Shown: piece after piece, positions 50,951 through 61,071 of the stretch | Position numbering within the stretch: position 1 is the stretch's first letter | Layout: each line of letters starts with the position of its first letter | Assembly: GCA_013397845.1 (NCBI GenBank) | Contig: VZTG01009130.1 | Location: forward strand, 712,234-776,233 | Reading direction: 5' to 3' | DNA: 64,000 nt | Origin: Melanocharis versteri | Lineage: Eukaryota > Chordata > Aves > Passeriformes > Melanocharitidae | Program-made: the position numbers and the translations under genes | The notes under the pieces: generated by a model | Database searches by the model: none | What the model was told of the DNA's origin: nothing | The model's input: only the letters and a program-made list of their open reading frames with translations

Positions 50951-50972
50951 TTAAAAAAAAAATAAAAAAAAG
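50951..50972. repeat. A-rich run
   Basis: About 22 bases of almost pure A, broken by a single T and ending in a G. No SINE or LINE body is visible on its 5' side, so it is not called as a retroposon tail. Confidence 0.7.
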
Positions 50973-52618
50973 ACATTAAGAAACTCCCAAAGTAGAGTGC
51001 ATGTGAGTGTGTGTGTGCGAGGGAGTATGAGTAACTTATCTTCACATTTAGCCGGAGCCTTGGTATTGTCAAAGCAGCTGAATCACTGCCTGAGAGCTGC
51101 CATCTTTGCCATGGTGATAATTTGTCAGAGTGCCAGCACTGCTGCCTACTGTCTCTGAAGAGCTGACCTTGTAACAACATCAACACTCTTTCTTTGGCTT
51201 TTGCTGACATACTCTAGGCTCTGGAAACTGTTTTCAAAACAAATATATAATGAAGTGTTGTGCTTGTAAAAGCAATTGTGTTTCTGTCCATCAGATTATT
51301 TTAGGGTGTCTCGCCTGCCAAAGGGCAAAGCGAAGGAACAGACAGGGAGGACACAACTCCAGATAAAAAGTGAGGGGCTTTCCATATACAGGAATGATGG
51401 CAATCAAAATTAATCGTCACAAAATCAGAAGTTAATGGTAAAGCGGCAGCTTATGACTGCTTGTGCTGTTCCATTGTAAACTTTTGTTTCTCAAAGCAAG
51501 GACAGACAACAGGAAGAACAACACAAGGGCCAAAAGCAAGGAAAGCTCTTGATTTAATGCATACTATATACTGTCTTTCTTCATGCAGGCAGGAAAGAAT
51601 TGCCATCTAAAATACTGATTGAGACTTTGCATCTAGACATTTGATATGGATAAGTGAGAGAGGCTTAGTTTAGCAAGTGGGGTGAAAGCATTGTCAGTAC
51701 CTGAAAATATCAATCTTCTTGGGCCTAGATTTACTTAGGCTACTCTGTACCAGGTGACCTGACAAGTTCAGGCGTTCCCCAGTTGTGAGGGACTGTCTGA
51801 ACACTTTGTAATCCCCCCTGTTCATGTATGTGTACCAAACTTCACATGCTCTCCGTGTGTCCGGTGTGTTTGCCAGGGCACAGCTGCAAAGGAAGCAGAA
51901 CAAGCCAGACACACGACTCTCCCCACACTTGCTATGGCTTTGATTGCGGAGGCCAGTGATAGTGAAATGCTGTTACTGATTTCTTTTCTTCTTGCTGTCT
52001 TTACTAAACTAAATTAATATAGTGACATTTCATGGAAAGATTTTGTGATATCAGAGGCCAGGTAGGGGATGCATGACAGGCTTTCCCTAAAAACTGCCAT
52101 GCAATGCACAAAACCCATACATATGGTTAGGGAACAGCAGTTTTAATTTTAGATACGGGATTGGAAAATCCAGTTAAATTAAACCTAGTACTCTGTAGGT
52201 TAAGACCAGAATGAAAGATGTAGCTAACCAAAGTTTGGAGGCAACATCTTCATGAGACACCCCAGTTTTCACTCCCCCTCAGAGATCTATTTTCAGGTGT
52301 TGCCAGAAAGGAGAACACTATAATTTGTACCAACATGTTTCCCCTGGAACCTTCTGATAGTGCAATCCTTTGGATTTGTTGAAGTCAGGTGAATATTTTA
52401 TATAGCTGAAGTTTCACTTCCGCATGCAGAAGTAAAAGTTACTCTTGATCTTGCGTAACAGAGGATAAAAATTGTATTGTTTGCCCACTTTCTGACTTAC
52501 TTACTTGAAAAACCTCCAATGTAAAGCACTCTGAATTCAGCTTCTTCTGACACTTGGAGGAGCTTTGAGATTTGTGGGATTTGGCTCACACGTGTCAATG
52601 TATTGCTCTGTCTTTATT

Positions 52619-52672
52619 TGTGTGTGTATATATTTAATATGTTTATATATTTATTCATCTACATATATACAG
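52619..52672. repeat. TG/TA-rich degenerate dinucleotide tract
   Basis: A short GTGTGTGTATATAT stretch runs into AT-rich sequence with repeated TATATAT and TACATATATAC blocks. It is a degenerate simple repeat. Confidence 0.55.
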
Positions 52673-52899
52673 CCAGCAAAACTGCAGAAAATTGTATTTG
52701 AAAGAAACAGCAAGCAAATTATACTTGCTTTGTTTTCCAGCTTGCTTGTTTTTTGCAGTTTAGTGCTGGATTTTAACCTGAAAGTTTCTGTTTGGGCTAC
52801 ATTTTCTTTTCACATTTCTTCCTTGTAGTACTTGAATCAGTAGGCCAAAGAAAGAAAGAAACAAACAATCAATCGGGAAGAGACTGAAAGCAGGATTTG

Positions 52900-52933
52900 C
52901 TATAGTGTGGAAATAACTATAGTGTGGAAATAA
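52900..52933. repeat. Perfect 17-bp tandem duplication
   Basis: CTATAGTGTGGAAATAA is present twice head to tail with no mismatch, followed by CT, the start of a third unit. Perfect identity suggests a recent event and possible copy-number polymorphism. Confidence 0.92.
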
Positions 52934-55291
52934 CTTGCCATGGGACTTATTTTCGAACCTGTTGGCCCTTTTCAAGTCAGAGGGCTAGTCTGTTACTCCT
53001 TGGACATTGGAATTATACAGTATCTCAAATTGCAAAGAGTGAGTGCTGTAAGTTGCTGAGCCTGTTGTGTGTTGTCTAGATTGGGATGTGCAAGTTTAGC
53101 TTTGAAAGGAGCATTTGTACCTGAAAAAAAAGAGGTTTTGTTGCCTTAACCAAAGGCATAACTAGGAATGGAAATCTGAATGGTCTCCAAGCTATGGTGG
53201 ACAGGCAGTGACTAAATCTTTTTAAACATGGCCACCCATATGCATTCAGATTTGAGAAGGCTTAGGAGCTTGTTGGGTGGGCCGTGTCTGAAAGGTTTGC
53301 CTGAGCCAAGCTTATAACAGAAATTTGGTGCAAATTAGCCTCCTGAGATACTCCTGAAAGCTCAGTTGTCTGTCCAATGGAAACATGATTTTTTTCTGAT
53401 AGTGAGAAAATCCAGTCATTTAGTGCCTGAAATTAGCTCACAAGGTACATGGGTTATAAGTCATTCAACTTTATATTAAAAGCAGGCACTAGGTTTTGGT
53501 GCACTGTTTTCAAGCTAAATGTCAATCCCCTGTTCAGCAGATGCCTGCTTTTTGCAGGGTTAGCTTCTTCTGGATGGATGGCAAGAAGGACTTTCAGAAT
53601 GACTTTCCAGGGGACTGTGCTCTTACTGGCAGTGCATGATTTTAGCTAATGGATTTATTAGCTTATGCTATTTTTTTCCTTCTTGTGTGAGTGGGATCAC
53701 ACAGCAGAGACCCTCCCAGCATGCAGGCCTTAATAATAGGTAAGGAAGATTTTTCTGTCAAAGGGCAAATGAGAAATTGCTCCTTGTGAGAAAGCTAATT
53801 TGAGACTGAGGCAGACCTGCTAGGATTTCTACCAAATAGTGCTTAAAAAATGCAAATTGCTTTTGAAAAAATAGATATTGCTTGAGTGTTTGCTTCTGAC
53901 ACCAAGGGAGCCATGCATTAGCTGCTCAGTGAGCAGAGTATCAAACTGGACCATAGAAGGAGAAGAGGAAAATACCGTGGAAAATAGGCCCGTAGGCTGA
54001 GCCAGATTTTTTCCTGGTTTTGTGCATAAAAAGGTATTGTTACAGCCATATCCTTTAAGCCCTGTGGAGTCAAGATGCATTGCCAAGAAAGGCTTTTGCA
54101 TCTCTGATCGCATGCTGCCTCTTCCACCAGCCTGTATTTTTCTAAAAATAATCCTGATTTCATACCTTAGCTGATGGACCTTCTAGCAGCCACAATAGAC
54201 GCAGCCTCCCTGGAAAACACTCTGTAATATGTAAAAGCATTGGATCCACTCTTTGAGGGAGATTGTACAGAGCTTTTGAAGAGGCATCCTTTGTGTTTTG
54301 AGCTGGGCTAAAATACGTAGTAAGCTTATCCCAAGCCCTTTCTGCTTCCTTGGAAAAAAAAAACTCGCTGCTGAATACCAGGTATCTTATTCGGCAGAAA
54401 AACAAGAATTCCTTTTTTTCTTTAAAACAAACAAAACAAAGTCACTTGGCAGGGGGCAAAGAAAGGATTTGTTTTCCTATCCGTGGGGAGATTTGTCAGG
54501 CAGCACAGCCTGAAACGTGTGCTTGGGGTGCGTGACATTCACTAACAGCCGAGGGAGCGTCCCGAGACAGGTGTCATATTCTCCATTTGATAAGCAGGGA
54601 GAAAGGCTGCCCTGCACTTGGCAGCACAGCTTTTGTGGGCTCTGGGTCCGTGTTGCTGCACTGTCAGTGGCAGATCCCTTCTCCCACACACACTGCTCAG
54701 CCCTCTTCGTGCCACCATCCTCACAGCTGTGTCAGCTCCTTTATCCATTTGGCTCCTGGGAAGCTTCTATGCCGTATCTGCTGCTGGAGCAGCAGTAATG
54801 TACAGCTGTGCATATTGTGGATGTAAGAGCTTGCAGGCAGCCCTGAGGTGTCATACATGTATTCATCAGGGTGCCAGAGGTAGGGAAAATATGCTGATGG
54901 TCATTCAGAATATTTTCCCAGCAGGGAGATGACTGTGGCTTGGTGACTCCCTGAGCCAGAGGTGAGATCTCCACATTTAACAGCATTAGAATATGATGAC
55001 ATGGCGGTGTGAATGTCCCCTGCCTTCATTCTATGGGCCAGGCTTGACTGTCTCTGCTCTAAGTGGTGCTTTTCCTCTCCATTTTTCTCCACAGCAAAAT
55101 ACAAAGGAACTGGTGGAGTTTGATATGTACCTTGTAGTCATGCTGCAGCCAGGACTGCCTAGGACTGACTGTGTGAAGCTGGACCTTAAAATTCACTGTG
55201 GATATATCTGTATCCATAAGGTTTCCCAGGCTATAGCCAGATGGCACCAGAGCAAACCATGCAAACATTGATATAGGAGGGAGCAGTTCCA

Positions 55292-56301
55292 TGTGGTGGA
55301 TTGACCCTGGGTTGACTCCAGGTGCCCACCAAAGCTTCTCTATCACTTCGCTCCTCAGCTGGGCAGGGAAAAGAAAATACTATGAAAGGCTCATGGGTCG
55401 AAATAAGGACAGAGAGAGATGGCTCAGCAGTTACTGTCACGGGACACAGACTCGACTTGGGGATGTTAGTTACATTCATTATCCAGTCAAATCAAAGGAG
55501 GATAATGAGAAATAAAACCAAATTTAAAAACACTTTCCCCTTCCCTTTTTCCCAGGCTTTTCTTCACTTCCAATTTGTCTGTACTTTGTCCCCCCCAGTA
55601 GCACAAGGGGGACAGGGAATGGCAGCTGCAGTCAATTAATCACACATTGTCTCTGCTGATTCTTCCTCCTCAGGGGGAGGGCTTCTCATGCTCTTCCTCT
55701 GCCCCTGTGTGGAGTCCCTGCCATGGGGGACAGTTCTCCATGAATTCTCCAACATTTGTCCTTCCCACTGGCTGTAGTTCTTCATGAACTGCTCCAGCAT
55801 GGGTCTCCCAATGGGTTCAAAAGTCCTGCAAGCAATCTGGCTCTCGTGTGGGCTCCTTTTTCCATGGGGCCACAGGTCCTGCCAGGAACCTGCTCCAGCA
55901 TGGGCTTCCCATAGTGTCACATCCTCCTTTGAGCATCCACCTGCCTCTGGTCTGGGGTCATCCACAGGCTGTTGGTGGATATCTGCTCCACCATGGACCT
56001 CAATGGGCTTCAGGGGAATCTATTCTCTCATGCTGGAACACCTCCTCCTGCCCCTTCTCCACTGACCTGGGAGTCTGCAGAGCTGTTTTTCTCACATATT
56101 CTCATTCCTTTCTCCCTCTGCAATCACTTTTTGTGCTACCACCATTGCTGGTGGGCTCCGACTTGGCCAGCAGCAGGTCCGTCTTGGAGCTGGATGGCAC
56201 AGACTCCATTGGACATGGGGAAAAAGCTTCTTGTAGCTTCTCCCAGAAGCCAGCCCTGTAGCCTACCCTCTACCAAAACCTGTCCGCACAAACACAATAC
56301 A
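55292..56301. mobile_element. Probable solo LTR of an avian endogenous retrovirus
   Basis: About 1,010 bases match an LTR type that I recognise as widespread in bird genomes. The outer edge near 55,292 has the TGTGG...GACCCTGG motif, then GGTGCCCACCAAAGC, and GGGTCGAAATAAGGACAG near 55,396. The distal edge ends with CCTGTAGCC...ACCAAAACC...CAATACA at 56,301. The outer bases read TG...CA in either orientation, so strand is left open; the family may well run on the minus strand. Its centre contains imperfect repeats of about 40 bases, listed separately. No gag, pol or env sequence and no second LTR lies within several kilobases, so this looks like a solo LTR left by recombination. No clear target-site duplication is visible, which fits age. 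Open frames inside it, such as 55,636-55,965 on the minus strand, are LTR artefacts. Confidence 0.82.
55705..56045. repeat. Imperfect ~40-bp repeats inside the LTR
   Basis: Blocks like CTGCTCCAGCATGGG recur at irregular spacings of about 40 bases (for example near 55,789 and 55,889, with degenerate versions near 55,990 and 56,029). They alternate with TCCATGGGG-like and GTCCTGCCAGGAACC-like pieces. The array is decayed and is an intrinsic part of this LTR family rather than a separate minisatellite. Confidence 0.65.
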
Positions 56302-57737
56302 CAGCATCATGGAGAGTTGTCCTCTGCCATTTCAAGGGATCAAGAAACGATTAACAGAAAAGCCTCAAACAGTTTCTGTCATCCAGGAACATGTACTGGA
56401 TCGAGAGTAAAAATCAAAAAGCTGTAGTGCATCAAAGAAGACAAGCAACATCAATGGCATCCTTGTGCAAGTGTTGGCCAGCCTATCCCTGACTGTTGTT
56501 TGACAGTACAGCACATCAGGCTTTTGGGTCCTAGGAACAGCTTGGGGGTATCTAGCACCTGGCACTGGGAGAGGAGGTGGCAAAACACTGATACCTGGTT
56601 TGCAGGCTCACAGTCGCTCAAAAAGCACTCATGGGGTGACCTCTTGTGTACAGTGTCACGCCAACATAAGCTGTGCCTTGTATGCTGAGGCAGGTTTGAC
56701 ACCAATGTGCTTGTGTGACAGTCTCGGATGCAGGTCAGGTTTGTGCTGCTAGAGTGACCTGTCAGTCACAGGCTGCTTCAGTGGCCATGGCATCCCAGCA
56801 TCAGCTCGAGCGTGGAGTGAATGGGTTGAGCACTTTGTGTTCACACAGCAGGAGGATCAAGTGGGCTTTGTGGAAAAAAAAAAACCACACAAAATGAAAA
56901 GCTTTCCCTTCATCTTGTCCTGGGTCTTAGCACCAGCACAGAAATGTGTGAACTTCATTTAAACATTTTTTTTCTCTGATATAAGAATCCTAATCTTCAG
57001 TATTACGCCTAATTCGGTGTGTCTCAGTGTTGTCCTGATGGTACACAATTTTACAGTGTTTCAGTAGTTTCTCACTCACCATCCCACGTTGTAAGGGTTT
57101 CCCCTAAAATGTTAATTGCCCAGTCTAATAACTGCAGACATTTTTACTCTGACTTCAACTTTAGAAAACACTCTGGAAGTTAGCAGCCATTTGGCTCGGT
57201 TGTGCTGGACCAGAAACATCCACAGCAAAATCGTTACAATCACCATGTTTATCAGGCTGTGAATAAGGAGCCTGCTCCACTTGCCTCTGGGTGTGAATTG
57301 GCACAGTAAGTCCTGCAGCCAAGTGTCCTTTGAGATTTGGAGAAGAATCATAGTTTTGCTTTCACTCTGTGGCCAGAGTTCAGTGTAATTTTAAGGCCTT
57401 AGTAGACATAGCAAGAACATAATAATATGTGTATGAACAGTATTTGAAACTCTGGGGTTTGAGGCAAGGGGAAACCTGGTCTGTAAAAACATTGGCGAGT
57501 AGTATTTTACCCTACATTTGAAGTACTGAAGTGTTCAGTAGTAAGTGAAACAAAGCATTCACAAACAAATAAAACTATTGAGAGTAAACAAAGATTTTCC
57601 CAAGGGCATTTGCAGCTGCTCAGTTTAGAAATTTAATCTGAAAGTCTCTGCTCGGTGAAATGGGCTTTCAATTTGTGTCTTATCATTTCATTTTTGAGGT
57701 GATTGGATTGGAAATCGTGGTAAGATACTGGAAATTA

Positions 57738-57818
57738 CTACAAAATCCTGTACCTTTTAGAAGTCCTCTACAACAAGAGGTCTACAAAAGCCTGTGCTGT
57801 TTAGAAGGGCTATAAAAC
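57738..57818. repeat. Imperfect tandem duplication, ~44-bp period
   Basis: The segment beginning CTACAAAATCCTGTACC at 57,738 is repeated at 57,782 as CTACAAAAGCCTGTGCTG, and both continue with TTTAGAAG and a CTAYAAAAC-like end. Several substitutions separate the copies, so the duplication is old. Confidence 0.7.
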
Positions 57819-58463
57819 AATGTCAGAGCTGTATTTATTCTTTTAGCAAATAAATGGTATCAAAATAAACAAGGAAGAGGTTTCTCAAAGACACACGCAT
57901 TGTATTTGGTCTTAGCACATACCTGGGTGAATTCCTTGGGGAATCCTTTCCTTCCTCGGAAGATGGTGCCTTTCATGTCGCTTGGGTGACAATTAAGCAC
58001 TATTAGGCAGAAGGATGAAAACTGGTGCAGTTGCTTTAGTGAGACAGTGGGATGTTTAGACTTTTGGCTCACTTGATTTATAGCTCAATTATTAGACTGT
58101 GCCCTGACATTGATATGTGAGAGACAGGGAGAGCTATACATTTCTGCCTGTTTTCTATTAACAGCCTCCCGAATAGCAGCCTGTGTTAACAGCTGCTTTT
58201 TCCTTTTAATGTTCAGGGGAGAAATGTCTGAAAGCTTTTATACTGTCCAAGTGAGTTAGGGAGAGAAAGAAGGAGGCCTCGTCTCCAGCTCAACCTTTAT
58301 GTGCAGTCCATTTATTTTTTCACAAAAAGCAGTGAAATCCAAGGCATGTTGCAATGCTTGTTGCTATTTTATTATCTCCTTATTCATGCAACAGTTTAGA
58401 GAGAGGCTAACAGGTATGTAGCTGATGAACTATTAAGAGCTGAGTGTTCAGGACATATGGTTA

Positions 58464-58471
58464 TCACGTGA
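58464..58471. promoter_or_regulatory. Palindromic E-box TCACGTGA
   Basis: The perfect palindrome TCACGTGA is the core bound by basic helix-loop-helix leucine-zipper factors of the MITF/TFEB/USF type. It is followed by TGATGAGTGAAAATCAAC and TGATCAATCA-like sequence. CACGTG is uncommon in CpG-depleted bird DNA, so survival of the site is mildly suggestive. No transcript evidence is available here. Confidence 0.25.
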
Positions 58472-59015
58472 GTGATGAGTGAAAATCAACTGATCAATCA
58501 GTTTCCCTCATGCTTTTCACAGCTAATCTTTATGTTGATCCTGGTGGAGGGAGCGATGTCTTTGGTTAAGAAGAAATGGTATTTTACTCTATGCAGCTAC
58601 ACTGCATGCGTGTCCTGAGATAATTTAACTGCCCTTCTGTATGTTTGCATGGAGTGAGAAATGTGAAGTACTCAGGCTGCTTGGAGCTGACGATCTTGTT
58701 ACAAGACACAAGGAACACAGGAACTGAAAATTCTGAGAAAATCTCCATTAAGACCTGAACTGACTCCAGGCTGGGTTTACTGAACAGCTCCAGAAACTAC
58801 TGATAGGTTCATATGAGCATGAATTAATGATCGTTAATAATAGTTATGATTCATAGGCGAGGGATGTGTGCCTTGCAAGAAAGTTGCCTTTATAGCTGCT
58901 TACACCTTCCCCTGTCTATTTTCACCATCTTTTGCCTCTGCTGTGTCCCTTCTCTCCTGCTCAGATCTTGTCTTTCATCATGTCTTTACCTGTTACTCAG
59001 CCCACTTCTTTCCTT

Positions 59016-59034
59016 CCCCTCCCCTCCCCTCCCC
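59016..59034. repeat. Short (CCCCT)n tract
   Basis: Nearly four CCCCT units lie in a pyrimidine-rich surrounding. Confidence 0.75.
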
Positions 59035-59324
59035 AATGTCTTCTGGTGTCCTAGACCACTCTCCTGCCCAGGAACTCCCCTTTCTCCCAACTGTCTCTGC
59101 CTGGTCTGGCTTGCGTGCTCTCCTCTCTGCTGTAACAAACACTGACCCGGGGCTCAAAGGAACAAGGTAGTCCTTGTCTTCCTATCAGGCTGGTGGGTTA
59201 TTGTCCAGACAGTGCCAGCAGGAATGGTCAGTCTTGGATATTTCTAAGCTTCTTGTCTATGTGATCTTACTATCACACCAGGCTCATAAATGTCTGTGTC
59301 CCCAGAAAAAATGCTGTGAGATAA

Positions 59325-59420
59325 GATGTGCTATTAATCCTGTTTTATAGACAGGGGACTGGAATCAAACAAACAGGGAATTAAGCCAGAATCCTCCTGA
59401 ACTACAAATTAGGAGCATAA
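59325..59420 (+). mobile_element. Possible MIR-like ancient SINE remnant
   Basis: The order TTAATCCTGTTTTATAGACA, then GGGGACTGGAATCAAACAAA, then GGGAATTAAGCCAGAATCC loosely follows the 3' half of MIR elements: an oligo-pyrimidine 'tcctnattttacaga' block, an 'aactgaggc'-like block and a 'gttaag' block. The match is degraded and by eye only. MIR copies are known in birds at low density. A masker run against an ancient-repeat library would settle it. Confidence 0.22.
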
Positions 59421-59654
59421 TGCAATCTTTATGAATATGCTCTTTGTTTCAATTTGCCTAGACAGTTTTTTAAATATGTTTGGAAAAGAATGTGGTTATG
59501 TGGGACCTGGAGAAGCCTGAGGTACTCAGCTACTTTTTTTGGTTCAATTTTTACCAGCAAGTGCTCCCACCACACCTCTCAAGTCACAAAAGGTAAAGGC
59601 AGGGACTGAGAGAATGAAGAAGAGAAAATCAGGTTTTAGACCATCAGAAAAACT

Positions 59655-60872
59655 TGAAGGTGCAGAAGTCCATGTGACCTGATGAGGTGCATCAGTGAGT
59701 CCTGAGGGAACTGACAAATGACGTGGCTAAGCCACTATCCATCATACTTGAGAGGTTGTGACAGTCTGGTGAAATTCCCACTGACTGGAAATGGGGAAGC
59801 ATAACCCCCATTTTTAAAAAGGGAAACCAGAATGGGTTTGATGGATGGGCCACTCAGTGGATAAGGAATTGGCTGGATGGTCACACTCAAAGAGTTGCGG
59901 TCAGTGACTCGATGTCCAAGTGGAGAGCAGTGACTTGTGGCATTCAGGGGTTGGTAGTGGGACCGGCACTGCTGAACATCTTTGCTGGCAACATGGAGAG
60001 CGGGATTGAGTTCACCCTCGCCAAGTTTGCAGAAGACAAACTTGTGTGGTGCAGTCAGTATGCTGGAGGGACATGGACAGGCTTGAGGGTTGGGCCTGTG
60101 CAAACCTTATGAAGCTCAACAAGACCAAGTGCAAGGTCCTGCACCTGGGCTGGGGCAATCCCAAGTGCAAATACGGGCTGGGTGGAGAATGGATTGAGAG
60201 CAGCCCGGAGTAGAAGGACTTGGGTGTGCTGGTGGATGAGAGGCTGGACATGACCCAGCACTGTGCTCTTGCAGCCCAGAACGCCAGTTGTGTCCTGCGG
60301 AGCATCAAAAGCTGCATGACCAGCAGGGCAAGCGAGGGGATTCTGCCCCTGTACTCCTCTCTCCTGAGACTCCACCTGGGGTGGAGTGGTGTCCAGCTCA
60401 GGGGTCCCCAACACAGGAACAACATGGACCTGCTGGAGCGAGTCCAGAGGAGGCCACGAAGATGACTAGAAAGCTGAAGCACCTCTCCAGTGAACACAAG
60501 CCAAGAGAGTTAAGGCTGTTCGGCTTTGAGAAGAGAAGGCTTCAGGGAGTCCTTACTGCAGCCTGTCCATACCTGAAGGCAGTCTTCAAGGAAGCTGGAG
60601 AGAGACTTTTTATAAGGGCCGATAGTGAAATGACAAGGGGCAATGGCTTTAAACTGACACTGGGTTGGATGTAAGGAAGAATTTTTTTATTCTAAGGCTG
60701 TTGAGGCACTGGAACAGGTTGCCCAGAGATGTGGATGCTTCCATCCCTGGAAGTGTTCAAAGCGAGGTTGAATGAGGCTTTAAGCATCCTGGTCTAGTGA
60801 AAGGTGTCCCTGCCCATGGCAAGGGGTTGGAACTGCATGATCTTTAAGGTCCCTTCCAACCCATGAGTCTGT
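59655..60872 (+). mobile_element. CR1 LINE with internal deletion and broken RT frame
   Basis: This is the longest CR1 copy in the window. It begins inside ORF2 at GAAGGTGCAGAAGTCCATG, continues to TTTTTAAAAAGGGAAA near 59,825, then jumps directly to the GGGTTTGATGGATGGGCC block near 59,835. The ORF2 section that normally lies between these blocks, which encodes central reverse-transcriptase motifs, is missing. After the junction come RT and C-terminal remnants in shifting frames (59,912-60,112 and 60,220-60,465) and then the 3' untranslated region with GAAAGGTGTCCCTGCCCATG. The RT metal-binding motif F-A-D-D appears as F-A-E-D at 60,026-60,037 and is followed by a small deletion. The extreme 3' end is degenerate after CCCTTCCAACCC. 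The copy cannot encode a working enzyme. Confidence 0.93.
60220..60465 (+). pseudogene. CR1 ORF2 C-terminal remnant (broken)
   Basis: An 81-codon open piece of the CR1 second open reading frame lies downstream of the RT core. It carries the recognisable L-V-D-E-R-L-D-M, C-A-L-A-A-Q and L-L-E-R-V-Q-R-R motifs of the CR1 ORF2 C-terminal region. An in-frame stop (TAG just before GGACTTGGGTG, near 60,211) separates it from the upstream RT remnant, and a frameshift within the P-Q-H-R-N-N region's surroundings further disturbs it. It is a decayed part of the CR1 element above, not a host gene. Confidence 0.85.
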
Positions 60873-61047
60873 ATTGGGAATAGTCCCAGCCAACTTGGCT
60901 TTTCACAGTACATTGTAAGAAAAGGTCTCATATTTCACGTGCAAGTTTTGAACTCTCTGAGCAATGCTTGCTGCAGTGTCTGAGCAGATAAGCTCATTTC
61001 AATTATCTTTCGTTTGATTGCTTTCTGTTTGTTTTCAGCACTGTCAT

Positions 61048-61071
61048 TAGAAAAAAAAGGAAAAAAAAAAA
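61048..61071. repeat. A-rich run
   Basis: Two A runs of eight and ten bases are separated by GG, directly beyond unique sequence. No element body is visible. Confidence 0.7.

Larger units (their letters stand above)
44043..55291. other. Non-coding stretch before the LTR
   Basis: No gene is identifiable. A locally GC-richer patch at about 46,020-46,700 has many overlapping frames on both strands but lacks the CpG density of the two islands. Small features listed separately are a T/G-rich tract at 44,630-44,683, a candidate small exon at 47,685-47,738, and a 17-base tandem duplication at 52,900. AT/GT-rich tracts occur at 50,835-50,872, 51,004-51,019 and 52,619-52,672, and an A-rich run at 50,951-50,972. 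A 146-codon frame at 48,096-48,536 and a 161-codon frame at 50,046-50,531 resemble no known protein. Confidence 0.5.
56302..59654. other. Non-coding stretch between the LTR and the long CR1 copy
   Basis: No gene is identifiable. An 11- to 12-base A run lies near 56,874. An imperfect 44-base duplication lies at 57,738-57,818, and a short CCCCT tract at 59,016-59,034. The stretch at about 58,110-58,520 has low repeat content and several intact regulatory-like motifs, including a palindromic E-box at 58,464-58,471. It could be an enhancer, but this cannot be judged without alignment. Confidence 0.5.

Noticed and set aside
55636..55965. 109-codon minus-strand frame with repeated E-Q/E-N-type units
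   Set aside because: It lies wholly in the LTR and its repeats come from the LTR's imperfect repeats of about 40 bases.
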